This document shows, one piece after another, positions 53,164-62,355 of a stretch of DNA of 64,000 bases; the stretch's first letter is position 1; every line of letters starts with the position of its first letter. The stretch is from Terriglobia bacterium. Lineage in GTDB: Bacteria > Acidobacteriota > Terriglobia > Bryobacterales > Bryobacteraceae. A model generated the notes under the pieces. It was not told the origin of the DNA and did not search any database. It saw nothing but the letters and a program-made list of their open reading frames with translations. Both the position numbers and the translations under genes were made by a program. Location: contig JAJPHN010000014.1 of assembly GCA_021325235.1 (NCBI GenBank), positions 1 through 64,000 of the forward strand, in the 5' to 3' direction.

Positions 53164-54780
53164 TTGGCGGCAGCACTGTGCTCGCTTCCACACTGGGCCG
53201 CAATCTGGCGGAACGGAGGCGATTACACACCTTTTTCTGTCTCGCCTGCCGTTTCCGCCATTGTGTTTGACGAAACGCACGCCTATGCACCTCCGGCGCG
53301 GCGCTTCTTTGTCACTGGCAGTCTGACTGCTGAAGTCGACAATTACGAAAATCGCGGCCGGCAGGCTGCCATTCCGGTAATCCCGCCTGTGATTCTGGGC
53401 GCCATGGCGCGCGTGTCGGGCTCGCTCGAGCGCGCCTTTATCGCCGCTGATTTTGTGTTTCCAGCGCTGCTGTTCGTTTTGCTTTTCGCGCTCGGAGACG
53501 GATTAAACCTTAGCTGGCGGCTGCTGGTAGCCTGGAGCACTTTGATCGTCTCCTTCGGCATTCTGAACTGCTTCTGGCTGGGCGAGGACGCGCTGATTGC
53601 GCCGCTTGAATTCACGCGCACGCCGCAACCCGAGTTGTCTTTTCTAGTTGTGCTGGCCGCGGCTGCGATGTTCGCGCGCAGCATCGAAGAAAAGGGCCGT
53701 TGGAAGTCGATGCTCGCGGCCGGCTTGCTCTCGGGCGCGGTCGTTTACTGCTATTACTTCTACACGATTGCCTGGGGCGCCGGTTTGTTTTTTGCTTTTG
53801 TGCTCGGGCTGCTCTGGCGCAGACGTCTTCTCTGGACCCACTCGCTGACAACACTTGCCATCATGGCGGTGCTCGGCGTTCCCTACGTGCTGGCTGGTTT
53901 GCACAGCCCCGGGCAGGCGGACCTGCTTGGGCGCGTGGGAGTGTTTACGCACGATCTCCGTGTTATTCCTTTACTCCTTGCGCTGTTCGCTGCGGCTCTC
54001 ACCTGGTATCTCGGACGGACGCGGCTCGCACCGCTCGATTTGGTCTTGATGCTGCTGGTTGTAGGAGCATTGGCTGGGATGAATATCCAACTGCTGACCG
54101 GTTACGAAACACAGCCCTGGCATTTCTGGAAACGGCTCGCGGTTCCGGCTGCATTCTTCCTTGTTTCGGCCACGATTGCTCGCCGCGTCCAGCGGATGCG
54201 GCATTCGCAGTTCGCCGCCGCTGTGTTGCTTATAGCGCTCCTGGCCGATACTGCGGCGCGGCTCTCGTTCGCCGCCCTGCAGACTGCTCCCTATCAGCGC
54301 TCGAGTGACGCGCGAATTTCGCTGCTTAAATGGGTCGATGGGCATCTGCCTGGCAAACGCGTAATCGGCACCGTCGATCCACGCCTGATTCTGCTCATCC
54401 CGGCGATTACGATCGATTACACCTACGTGCCGAGCGGCCTCCGTTCTCTCACTCCGACCGAAGAGATCGAGCAGCGCTACTACCAGATGGCTTGTCTGCT
54501 TGGCAAGGTTCCGGCCGAGGTCGAAAGTGCAGTTGCTGTCCCAAACCATCTGGGGCGCTCAACGGAAGTCCTGTACGCACTCGGGCTCAATCCCGGAATG
54601 TTTCGCGGCTTTGTCGATGGTTATCGAAACGCGTACGCGCGATGTCAGCCGACGGTATACCGGCTCGACTACGTGATTGTTTCGTCGGATGACGAACAGC
54701 GGGCTGTGCAGCGCCAATTCGCTAACACTCGTGAGCTTTACCGGAACGCGCACTTCCGCGTTATCGATCTGGCGCGCTAA
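53164..54780 (+). CDS. Polytopic membrane protein, GT-C glycosyltransferase-like
   Basis: About 538 residues from a TTG start with roughly ten hydrophobic helices, beginning with PALLFVLLFALGDGL and LLVAWSTLIVSFGILNCFWL. A large C-terminal soluble part (~390-538, RLILLIPAITIDYTYVPSGL onward) is periplasmic. The layout resembles GT-C family mannosyl- or arabinosyltransferases that use lipid-linked sugars. No catalytic Asp motif is clear, so it is an inference from topology. The gene starts 67 bases after the beta-helix gene and its stop overlaps the AIM24 stop by 4 bases on the opposite strand. Confidence 0.6.
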   Translation: MAAALCSLPHWAAIWRNGGDYTPFSVSPAVSAIVFDETHAYAPPARRFFVTGSLTAEVDNYENRGRQAAIPVIPPVILGAMARVSGSLERAFIAADFVFPALLFVLLFALGDGLNLSWRLLVAWSTLIVSFGILNCFWLGEDALIAPLEFTRTPQPELSFLVVLAAAAMFARSIEEKGRWKSMLAAGLLSGAVVYCYYFYTIAWGAGLFFAFVLGLLWRRRLLWTHSLTTLAIMAVLGVPYVLAGLHSPGQADLLGRVGVFTHDLRVIPLLLALFAAALTWYLGRTRLAPLDLVLMLLVVGALAGMNIQLLTGYETQPWHFWKRLAVPAAFFLVSATIARRVQRMRHSQFAAAVLLIALLADTAARLSFAALQTAPYQRSSDARISLLKWVDGHLPGKRVIGTVDPRLILLIPAITIDYTYVPSGLRSLTPTEEIEQRYYQMACLLGKVPAEVESAVAVPNHLGRSTEVLYALGLNPGMFRGFVDGYRNAYARCQPTVYRLDYVIVSSDDEQRAVQRQFANTRELYRNAHFRVIDLAR

Positions 54781-55664
54781 TCGTCGGAGCGGAAGAAGCT
54801 CGTCACATCGCCGCGTGCGATCGCCTCGAGCGGATTGCGTTCCACTCCGTTGTGGCTGTGTTCAGCGGGCGAGAGCTCGTGCCGCAGCCGCTCGAGCGTC
54901 ATGCTCTGCAAGATCACACGCCCCGGCCCGGTGAGGGTTGTCAGAAACAATCCTTCGCCGCCGAAAATCGCCGTCCGAATGTTCCCGACGAGCTGGACAT
55001 CGTAATTGACGGTTGGCTCGAAGGCGACCAGGTGACCGGTCTGCACCTGCAGCACTTCTCCGGGCGCTAGTGTGTAATCGACATGATCGCCGCCGGCGTG
55101 CACAAATACCGCGCCCGGCCCGGTCAGCTTCTGCAGAATAAAACCCTCACCTCCGAGCAGCCCCGCTCCCAGCCGCCGCACCATGGCGATGTCGAGCGTC
55201 ACGGAACTCTGCGCAAACAGGAATCCGTCGCGCTGCACGAGGATGGTCTGCCCCGGTGCCAGTTCGAAGACCTGGATCTTGCCCGGATAATGCCCGGCGA
55301 AGCCGACTTCGCCCGGACCGTCCGTCGCGCCGAAGTAGGTGAAAAAGAGCGACTCGCCCATCAGCTTGCGCTTGATCGCGCCGAGTATCTTCTGGCTGAT
55401 CGATTGCCCGGTCATGCGCGTGGCCCAATCGACGTTTGCCGACTTGTAGATCATTTTGCCGGCTTCTGCATAGATCTCCTGGCCTGGTTCGAGATGAACG
55501 CGCGCAATCTGCAGATTGTGTCCTTCAATGTCGTAGCGGAGCGGCGCCACCGGCGGTGCAGGCGGATAGTACGTTGCGGCGCCTGAGCCTCCAGAAGGCT
55601 GTCCGCAATTCGTGCAAAATTTGGCAGTATCTGGTATCTGCGATCCGCAGTTGCTGCAAAACAC
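54777..55664 (-). CDS. AIM24-family protein with N-terminal zinc ribbon
   Basis: About 295 residues from GTG 55664, the first codon of the zinc ribbon VFCSNCGSQIPDTAKFCTNC (two CxxC pairs). The AIM24/DUF124 beta-rich domain follows (LEPGQEIYAEAGKMIYKSAN, GLLGGEGFILQKLTGPGAVF, GGEGLFLTTLTGPGRVILQS). AIM24 proteins occur in bacteria and mitochondria, where they affect inner-membrane organisation; their bacterial role is unknown. GGAGG lies 11 bases upstream. An extended frame to 55769 would run deep into the divergent gene. Confidence 0.82.
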   Translation of the reverse strand: MFCSNCGSQIPDTAKFCTNCGQPSGGSGAATYYPPAPPVAPLRYDIEGHNLQIARVHLEPGQEIYAEAGKMIYKSANVDWATRMTGQSISQKILGAIKRKLMGESLFFTYFGATDGPGEVGFAGHYPGKIQVFELAPGQTILVQRDGFLFAQSSVTLDIAMVRRLGAGLLGGEGFILQKLTGPGAVFVHAGGDHVDYTLAPGEVLQVQTGHLVAFEPTVNYDVQLVGNIRTAIFGGEGLFLTTLTGPGRVILQSMTLERLRHELSPAEHSHNGVERNPLEAIARGDVTSFFRSDD

Positions 55665-56904
55665 GTCGCTCGAGTCCTCCGGCAGTGCTATTCTCGCATT
55701 TCTGCCGGCCCGCTTCCGAGTCTTTTCGATCGCGATTGTCTTCGCTCTGGCGCTTGCGTTCTTCATCAATCGCGGCCCGTATCGCGCGATCCGCTACTCC
55801 ACAACGGGCGATTTCGCGACGGTGTACGGCGCCGCGCGCTGCTGGATCCGCGGCATCAATCCGTACGAACGCGAGCCATTGAAACAGCAGCTTGCCGAAT
55901 CCGGCGCGCCTGCGAGTGTCCAGCGCGATCAGGATGTGAATCCATCGGTGTATCTTCCTTCGGCGTTGGTGTGGATGGCTCCGGTGGCGATGCTGGCGTG
56001 GTATCCAGCCAATGCCTTATGGTGTCTGCTGGCAATCGCTCTGTGGACGCTCGCGCTGCTGCGAATACTTGCGCTGCTTCCGCTTTCAGTCACTGCGAAA
56101 TGGCTGATCGCGGCCGCCGCCCTGGTGTTTTCGCCGACGTACGTAGGCATTTATGATGGCAATCCGGGTGTAGCGATTACCAGTCTGGTGATTCTGGCCG
56201 TGCTCGATGAAAGCTGGTTGCGCAGCGCCATCCTGCTCGGCATTGCCCTGTGCTTTAAGCCGCAGATCGCCTTCTGCGGATTCTGCATCTTTCTGCTACG
56301 TAGGAAATGGCGTGCACTGGCGATCGCTGCGGTGCTTTTCGGCGCATTTCTACTGGCAGGCAGCCTGGCACATTGGAACTGGTGGCAGACGGAGCGGCGC
56401 AACGTCGCGCTCAGCTTTGTTCCGGGAGGGCAGAGCGATCCGGCGCCCGCGAGCCACGTCGCCTGGCAGTTTCTGAATGCGCAGACGCTCGTGTCTTACT
56501 TTGTTCGCGAACGGAATGCAGTCAATCTCGTAGTCTGGATTCTGGCTGCCTTGCTAGGCGTTCTGTTTCTCTGGCGAGCGCGGGGTTCCCGCGCACAAAC
56601 CGCGGCATTTCTTGCCGTGCTCACGCTGCTTCTCACGTATCATCGCTACTACGACGCGCAGTTGCTGCTGCTCGCTATACCGTTTCTGGTCGAGTTATGG
56701 CAGAGGCGCGGCCGGTTTGTGCTGGCCGCGGTGTGTTTTCTTGTGCTCGCGTTTCCGATCCAGTCCGTTTTCGCGCGGCGCTTAGGTCCCGAGGCGCTCA
56801 CGCCTTCGCTGAAGCAGGCGTTTCTTCTGCGAAACCAGCCCGCGGCCGTTTTGCTGCTCTGCTTCCTGTTCGCTCTGCCCCTTCAAAGGAAACAGGAACT
56901 GTAG
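55651..56904 (+). CDS. Polytopic membrane protein, GT87/DUF2029-like glycosyltransferase
   Basis: About 417 residues; a TTG at 55651 is the best available start since no ATG or GTG lies in frame near the first helix (SIAIVFALALAFFI). DUF2029-like features: DFATVYGAARCWIRGINPYE, ALCFKPQIAFCGFCIFLL with the KPQ motif, and LLLTYHRYYDAQLLLLAIPF. Such enzymes transfer mannose or related sugars from polyprenyl phosphates. The 5' end overlaps the divergent AIM24 start by about 14 bases, and the last 123 bases overlap the convergent esterase gene. Confidence 0.7.
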   Translation: MLQNTSLESSGSAILAFLPARFRVFSIAIVFALALAFFINRGPYRAIRYSTTGDFATVYGAARCWIRGINPYEREPLKQQLAESGAPASVQRDQDVNPSVYLPSALVWMAPVAMLAWYPANALWCLLAIALWTLALLRILALLPLSVTAKWLIAAAALVFSPTYVGIYDGNPGVAITSLVILAVLDESWLRSAILLGIALCFKPQIAFCGFCIFLLRRKWRALAIAAVLFGAFLLAGSLAHWNWWQTERRNVALSFVPGGQSDPAPASHVAWQFLNAQTLVSYFVRERNAVNLVVWILAALLGVLFLWRARGSRAQTAAFLAVLTLLLTYHRYYDAQLLLLAIPFLVELWQRRGRFVLAAVCFLVLAFPIQSVFARRLGPEALTPSLKQAFLLRNQPAAVLLLCFLFALPLQRKQEL

Positions 56905-57648
56905 TGCATGCCGCATACGATAGCCCCACGCCTTTTCGTTGTGGCCTGCGCCTTCATCTTCGAGATACGCCAGATCGCCGCCCATTTGCCAGCCTTTCTC
57001 GACCAGAACCTTGCATAGCTCCTGCGTATTTCGAATGCATGCTTCCGGATCCTGTCCCTCGCAGGTACCGGTGTCGAGCCAGATTTTGACTGAAAGCTTT
57101 CGTTTGAGACCATTCGCGCGCCGCAGAATGGAGCGGTTGGCCCACCAGATCGAGGGCGACATCACAATCCACTTACCGAATACCTGCGGATACTGCATGC
57201 CGAGATAGAGCGTCACCAGGCCGCCCAGCGATGATCCGCCAAGTCCCGTATTGGCAGCGTCCGGCACGGTGCGATATTCGCGGTCGATGAACGGCTTCAG
57301 ATCCTCGACAATCATCTGCCCATAGTGCCGGGCACGCCCGCCGCGACCCCGCCGATCCTTCACGGGTGTGTACTCGCCAATTCTTTCCTCGCCGCGATTG
57401 TAGATTCCGACGATGATCAGCGGCTCAATCTTTTCCTGTGCGATCAGCTCGTCGGCGAGCTGCTCCAGACCCCAATCGTTGCCGGCAAAGGCTGTGGCCG
57501 GGTCGAAGAGGTTCTGCCCATCGTGCATGTACAGCACTGGATAGCGGCGCTCCGGCGCGGCTTCATAATCGGGCGGCAGATAGAGAATGATTTCGCGCGG
57601 CTCGCGCAGGAACGCCAGCTGCTCGCCGGGCAGTTTAAGTTTTGACAA
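56782..57648 (-). CDS. Esterase of enterochelin-esterase/EstD type
   Basis: About 288 residues from TTG 57648. Esterase motifs: [20 protein letters not shown] followed by HDGQNLFD, the oxyanion and nucleophile region [16 protein letters not shown], an Asp in [11 protein letters not shown] and His in [12 protein letters not shown]. It has no signal peptide. It may hydrolyse siderophore- or phenolic-ester compounds; the substrate is not defined. It overlaps msrB by 14 bases, suggesting an operon, and its 3' end runs 123 bases into the GT87-like gene. Confidence 0.88.
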   Translation of the reverse strand: MSKLKLPGEQLAFLREPREIILYLPPDYEAAPERRYPVLYMHDGQNLFDPATAFAGNDWGLEQLADELIAQEKIEPLIIVGIYNRGEERIGEYTPVKDRRGRGGRARHYGQMIVEDLKPFIDREYRTVPDAANTGLGGSSLGGLVTLYLGMQYPQVFGKWIVMSPSIWWANRSILRRANGLKRKLSVKIWLDTGTCEGQDPEACIRNTQELCKVLVEKGWQMGGDLAYLEDEGAGHNEKAWGYRMRHALQFLFPLKGQSEQEAEQQNGRGLVSQKKRLLQRRRERLGT

Positions 57649-58159
57649 AGTCGAGAGACGCCGAATTCATGCAATATCGCAGGCCGGTCGGGCGCGGCCC
57701 ATCGTCGAAGACGTGCCCGAGATGCGCGTCGCACTTGGCGCAGCGGACTTCTTCGCGCATCATGCCGAAGCTGTTATCGATGGCCTTCTCGACATTCTCC
57801 TTCGCGATCGGCGCCCAGAAACTCGGCCAACCGGTTCCCGATTCGAATTTTGTATCCGAAGAAAACAGCGCGTTGCCGCAGCAGACGCAGCGGTAGATAC
57901 CGTGTTCGTGGTTATTCCAGTACTTGCCTGTGAAGGCGCGCTCAGTGCCTGCATGGCGCGTCACTTCGTACTGTTCCGGGGTGAGCTGCGCCTTCCACTC
58001 GGCGTCGCTCTTGTGCACTTTCTCCACTGTGATCACTCCCATTCGCTGCCCCGAGTTCGAAAACTCGACAATCTTTACCATCTTCGGCGAGGCAGCCGCG
58101 CGCGAAGCGATCGCCAGGGCCGATCCAACAACACCCGTGAGAAAACTTCGTCGCTCCAT
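57635..58159 (-). CDS. msrB: Peptide methionine-(R)-S-oxide reductase, Tat-exported
   Basis: Protein of 174 residues with a twin-arginine-type leader ([20 protein letters not shown]) and the MsrB domain. Zinc cysteines are Cys91, Cys94, Cys140 and Cys143. Other motifs are [14 protein letters not shown] and [10 protein letters not shown], with the catalytic Cys163 in RYCMNSASL. It repairs R-sulfoxide methionines in envelope proteins. A single-domain MsrB with a Tat signal is unusual compared with the cytoplasmic MsrA/MsrB pair. No MsrA is nearby. Next gene downstream is the esterase. Confidence 0.93.
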   Translation of the reverse strand: MERRSFLTGVVGSALAIASRAAASPKMVKIVEFSNSGQRMGVITVEKVHKSDAEWKAQLTPEQYEVTRHAGTERAFTGKYWNNHEHGIYRCVCCGNALFSSDTKFESGTGWPSFWAPIAKENVEKAIDNSFGMMREEVRCAKCDAHLGHVFDDGPRPTGLRYCMNSASLDFVKT

Positions 58160-58215
58160 GTCCTTCTATTCGCTATTCTACGGCTCTAAGTTACGGTTCG
58201 CATCGAGGGATTGCG

Positions 58216-58635
58216 ATGTCCACAGTGATTCGGGAACACCACTGGCCAGGAAGCTTGGCGTCAAAGACGGTCAAAGGACCTGGCGAAAGAATATGCCCGC
58301 AAGCGTCGCGTCCGAGATTGCGAAAGCAGGTTTGGCTCCCCACCTCCTGCGCCGGCCCCTTCCCGGGCTTGAGATGGTGCATGTGTTCGTGACCGACCGC
58401 TCGGAACTGGCAAGTGAGCTTCCATGCTCCGGCCGCTGATCGCGCCCGAGGGCGTGATCTGGATCTCGTGGCCGAAAAAGAGTGCCGGAAGGCCGACCGA
58501 TCTTTCCGAAGACGCGATCCGGGCGGAAGCTTTGCCGCTGGACCTGGTGGATATCAAAGTGTGTGCTGTGAATACGGTGTGGTCCGGCCTGAAGTTCATG
58601 ATCGCAGGAGCAAGCGAACAAAGCCCGGCCCGTGA
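58216..58635 (+). pseudogene. DUF3052-family gene broken by three single-base shifts
   Basis: The protein is readable only across frames. From ATG 58216 a shift soon follows into SDSGTPLARKLGVKDGQR, KNMPASVASEIAKAGLAPHL and VHVFVTDRSELASEL. Near 58420 it moves to LRPLIAPEGVIWISWPKK, PTDLSEDAIRAEALPLDLVD and VCAVNTVWSGLKFM. Near 58602 it moves again to RRSKRTKPGP and TGA at 58633-58635. Each step is restored by one added base. The result matches the ~140-residue DUF3052 pattern from memory. Function of the family is unknown. It may be a pseudogene or an error cluster. Confidence 0.72.
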
Positions 58636-58653
58636 CCGACCGGGACTGCCGCA

Positions 58654-60693
58654 TCACATCATGGCCACGGGCGGAGCCGGTTCGTCGGGGCTTCCGGCGC
58701 TGGTCAGCGGCAGCCGGATCATGAGCAGCGCCAGCAGCGCAAGAACAACCAGGCCGGCCAGGTACGAGGGGTGCTCGAAGATGCGCAGGTGGGCGCGAAA
58801 ACTCGCGGAGGTGAACTGCAGTCCCGCCCAGACGAGGCCCAGAATGGCTTCTCCTGCGATCAATCCGGAGGCGGTCAACACGCCGGCATTTTCGACGCGG
58901 GCGCGCTGCGCTTCATTCAGGCCCCGCCGCTTGGCTACTCCATCCGCGATCCAGCGAAATACGCCACCTACGAAGATCGCAAACGTGGTTTCAAACGGCA
59001 GATACATGCCGACCGCCACCAGCATTGGGCTGCGGACGTTCATCGCGATGAACGCGAACCCCATCAGAATCCCGACCACCACCAGCGGCCAGGGCATATC
59101 GCCGCCCACGATGCCTTGCGCCAGCAGCGCCATCAGTCCGGCCTGTGGCGCCGAGAGCTGCCGATCGCCAAAACCGGTGCCGCCCGCGCGAATATTGCCC
59201 TCGTGCAGCAGCACCAGAGGGAAGTACATGACCAGGCTCGCCACCGTAACCGCCAACAGCTCCGCAATCTGGATATTGCGCGGTGTTCCGCCCAGAATGT
59301 AGCCGACTTTGAAGTCCTGCAGCAGCTCGCCTGCCACCGCGGAAGAAACGCAGACTACCGCCGCAACACCGAGCACGGCCGCTACACCGCCCGCACCCGA
59401 AACTCCGAGCGCGACCATTAGCAGCGCCGCGACGATCAACGTGGAAAGCGTCAGCCCCGACACCGGATTGTTCGACGAGCCGATCATGCCGCACAGACTT
59501 CCCGAGACCGTGGCGAAAAAGAAGCCGAGGATCAGCATCACAATGGCAGCCACTACGCCGCCGACCACCTGGCCCGAGAAATAGATATACAGCGCAATCA
59601 TCAGCGCAAAGACAAGGCCGATCAGGCTGAAGACAACCTTCGAACTCATGTAGCGCTCGGTGCGCGAAAGAGCCGCGGTCTCGGCCGAGGTGCGGCGCAT
59701 GTCCTTTACCGCGCGGCCTAGTCCGGTCATGAGGCTGGTGCGCATGCGGAACAAAGTGTAGGCCGCACCGACCAGCATTCCACCCACGGCGATCGGGCGC
59801 ACAATGTAACGCCAGATGCTACCCGCCATATCGCTCCAGGAACTCTGGGGAGCATTGGCCGGCAGGAATTGATGCAGCTGCGGTCCGAGGAAATAGATAA
59901 GCAGCGGGACCATCAGCCCCCAGGCCAGCACGCCGCCCGAGAACTGAATGGCCGCGAGCCTGGCGCCGATGACATACCCGACGCCCAGGTACGCTGGACT
60001 GATGCTGGGCCCCGAGAAAACCGTGCGGCCGCCAGTGGGCAAGAGGTTCGTCGAGCCGGCACCGCCCAGCCGCACGCGGCTCGAGCCAAGCTGTCCAATG
60101 GCGAAGGAGAAATCGCTGTCGGCGGCAAACAACTGGAAGCGGCCGAGCAGATACACGAGCCCGCCGACGCCGATATTCCAGAACAAAAATTGGGCCGCCT
60201 GCGCGCCGCGCTGTCCGGCTTTGTGGATCTCGGACGCCGCAACCGACTCGGGGAACGGAAGCTCGGGATCGTCGACCATGATACGCCGGACAAGCGAAAT
60301 AAACAGCACGCCGAGCACGCTGCCGACTAATATCAGCGCGGTGGTTTTCCAGTAGGCGTCGCGAAGGCCGAAGGAGGGCCAGGCATGCGCCAGCACAAAA
60401 GCCGGAATGGTGAAAATTGCGCCGGATGCGACACCCTCGCCGATGGAGCCGCTGGTTCGGGCGATATTTTCTTCAAGCAGCGAACCTTTCATGGTGCGCA
60501 GGACGGCCATGCTGATGACCGCCGCCGGGTAGGTTGCGGCCACTGTGATTCCGGCTTTCAAGCCCAGATAGGCATTGGCCGCGCCGAGCACAACGGTCAT
60601 GCACAAACCGAGCAAAACGGCGCGCAAAGTCAGCTCGCGCATCGTAACGTGCTCAGGGACAAAAGGTTGAAACGGCTTAACCGGCGTGCTCAT
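58654..60693 (-). CDS. OPT-family oligopeptide transporter
   Basis: Protein of 679 residues with about 14-16 membrane helices. OPT signatures include RAVLLGLCMTVVLGAANAYL followed by GLKAGITVAATYPAAVISM, and the loop TSGSIGEGVASGAIFTIPAF. Later helices contain GSLCGMIGSSNNPVSGLTLS and VAGELLQDFKVGYILGGTPR. OPT proteins import peptides or metal chelates by proton symport. The start lies 15 bases from the divergent GT39-like gene, so promoters must overlap coding ends. The stop is 18 bases from the broken DUF3052 gene. Confidence 0.92.
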   Translation of the reverse strand: MSTPVKPFQPFVPEHVTMRELTLRAVLLGLCMTVVLGAANAYLGLKAGITVAATYPAAVISMAVLRTMKGSLLEENIARTSGSIGEGVASGAIFTIPAFVLAHAWPSFGLRDAYWKTTALILVGSVLGVLFISLVRRIMVDDPELPFPESVAASEIHKAGQRGAQAAQFLFWNIGVGGLVYLLGRFQLFAADSDFSFAIGQLGSSRVRLGGAGSTNLLPTGGRTVFSGPSISPAYLGVGYVIGARLAAIQFSGGVLAWGLMVPLLIYFLGPQLHQFLPANAPQSSWSDMAGSIWRYIVRPIAVGGMLVGAAYTLFRMRTSLMTGLGRAVKDMRRTSAETAALSRTERYMSSKVVFSLIGLVFALMIALYIYFSGQVVGGVVAAIVMLILGFFFATVSGSLCGMIGSSNNPVSGLTLSTLIVAALLMVALGVSGAGGVAAVLGVAAVVCVSSAVAGELLQDFKVGYILGGTPRNIQIAELLAVTVASLVMYFPLVLLHEGNIRAGGTGFGDRQLSAPQAGLMALLAQGIVGGDMPWPLVVVGILMGFAFIAMNVRSPMLVAVGMYLPFETTFAIFVGGVFRWIADGVAKRRGLNEAQRARVENAGVLTASGLIAGEAILGLVWAGLQFTSASFRAHLRIFEHPSYLAGLVVLALLALLMIRLPLTSAGSPDEPAPPVAMM

Positions 60694-60708
60694 TCGAGAT
60701 AGCTGCTA

Positions 60709-62355
60709 TTGTATGTTCACGACGTAGTGGGAGACGGCTCGATTACAAATTCCGGGGCCTCGCAGACACGCGTTGCCCGAACAGCCGGTCTATCGACGCC
60801 GCTGATTCTCGTTGTCCTGAGCGGGCTGTATGCGGCCGTGATTTCGGTTTCGGCCGGGCGGCATCTGTGGCTCGATGAGCTGCTGACGTATCATCTCGCT
60901 AAGCTCCCGACAATCTCAGAGATGTTCCGGGCGGCCTTGCGCTTCGATCTCAATCCGCCTCTGTTTCATCTGCTGGCGCGCGCGGGGCTGCGGCTCGCCG
61001 GTGGGCATCCAACCGGCGTTCGCATACCATCGGAGATCGAATTCTACTTCGCGGGCGTGCTGCTTTTCTTCTATACGCAGCGCAAGATGGGAGTGCTTTG
61101 GGCTGCGCTGCCCGTGCTGCTGCTCTGGTATGGACCGATGTCGCAGTATGCCACCGAAGGCCGCCCGTACGCCGCGCTGTGCTTCTGGTTTGCCGCGCTG
61201 CTGCTGCTCTGGGATACGGCCGTCCACCGGACAAAGCGCACGGGGATTTTAGTCGCAATGGCCGCCTGCTCGCTTGGCATGCTAGCTTCGCACGTCTTCG
61301 GAACGCTCACACTGTTCGCGTTTTTCTGTGCCGAAGCGGCGCGCTTTCGAGAGCGCCGGAGAGCCGATTGGGCACTCTGGGCCGCGCTGTTTGCTCCCCT
61401 CGTCTTCACGGCTGTCTATCTCCCGCTGTTTGCCAGCTACAACCGTTTTCCCGATTTTCCAACGGAATTTCAGGCCAGCCCGCGCAAACTCGGTTCCTTT
61501 TACTGGCACAATTTCACCGGAGTTGTCATGTGCCTGGCGGTTATGGCGGCCGCGATCTGGATTGTGCGGCGAAGGCATAAGAGCGCTCTGGTGGAACATA
61601 CGCGCGAGACTCTCAGGACGCCAGAGCTGGTGCTTTTCCTGGTGCAGGCTGTCTTGCCGGTGCTCCTCACGCTCATTTTCATGCTGCAGCACGGTGCATT
61701 CTGGGGCCGCTATTGCATCACCAGCATCGTGGCGCTTTATCTGCTGGCCGGCTATGCGCTGGCGAGGCTTGCCCAAGGCGATAGCAACGCAGCCCGAGCC
61801 GCGTTCTGGGCCGGCTCCCTCGTGGTGCTGGCGCATGGGTTTGTATGGCCGCTATGGCAGCAGAAAACGAGCCCTCCGCCCGACAGCGCTGCCGTGCTCG
61901 AGCGGGTGAAACCCGATCTGCCGCTGGCTGCTGCGAGCGGGCTGACCTTCATCGAGATGAGCCAGTACGAGAGCCCGCGGCTGCTCGACCGTCTTTATTA
62001 CCTGCAGGATCAGGCCGCGGCCATCCGTCTGGCACATGCCAGCATGTTCAACGACCTGGCCAATCTGCAGCTTGTGTTTCATCTCCCGGGGCACGTGGTT
62101 CCGTACGCGGATTTCGTCGCGGAGCACCGCCATTTCCTGGTGCTCGCCACTCCCGGATATCCAGAGGACTGGCTGCTTCGCAAGCTGCAGGAAGACCACG
62201 CGGAGGTGAGACGGCTTGGCCGGTACCGGATCCCCTACAAAGACACTCAGCTGTTTGAAGTGTGGCTAGGCAGAGTCAACGGCGCGAGAGCATCTGATCC
62301 CGCGGGGCGTGCGGCTGCCGGCGCGGAAATGAAAAATCCAGGATCGCCTCGATGA
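60709..62355 (+). CDS. Polytopic membrane protein, GT39/PMT-like glycosyltransferase
   Basis: About 548 residues from a TTG start, with an in-frame GTG at 60727 as an alternative. About ten helices. Features of GT-C (GT39/GT83-like) enzymes are LDELLTYHLAKLPTISEMFR with acidic residues in the first loop, LNPPLFHLLARAGLRLAG, and YGPMSQYATEGRPYAALCFW. The C-terminal ~140 residues are soluble (LDRLYYLQDQAAAIRLAHAS). It would transfer a sugar from a lipid carrier in the periplasm. The last 80 bases overlap the convergent aminotransferase gene. Confidence 0.75.
   Translation: MYVHDVVGDGSITNSGASQTRVARTAGLSTPLILVVLSGLYAAVISVSAGRHLWLDELLTYHLAKLPTISEMFRAALRFDLNPPLFHLLARAGLRLAGGHPTGVRIPSEIEFYFAGVLLFFYTQRKMGVLWAALPVLLLWYGPMSQYATEGRPYAALCFWFAALLLLWDTAVHRTKRTGILVAMAACSLGMLASHVFGTLTLFAFFCAEAARFRERRRADWALWAALFAPLVFTAVYLPLFASYNRFPDFPTEFQASPRKLGSFYWHNFTGVVMCLAVMAAAIWIVRRRHKSALVEHTRETLRTPELVLFLVQAVLPVLLTLIFMLQHGAFWGRYCITSIVALYLLAGYALARLAQGDSNAARAAFWAGSLVVLAHGFVWPLWQQKTSPPPDSAAVLERVKPDLPLAAASGLTFIEMSQYESPRLLDRLYYLQDQAAAIRLAHASMFNDLANLQLVFHLPGHVVPYADFVAEHRHFLVLATPGYPEDWLLRKLQEDHAEVRRLGRYRIPYKDTQLFEVWLGRVNGARASDPAGRAAAGAEMKNPGSPR

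Noticed and set aside
58424-59302. 292-codon plus-strand frame
   Set aside because: Only the first ~60 codons are DUF3052-like; the rest is antisense to the OPT transporter.
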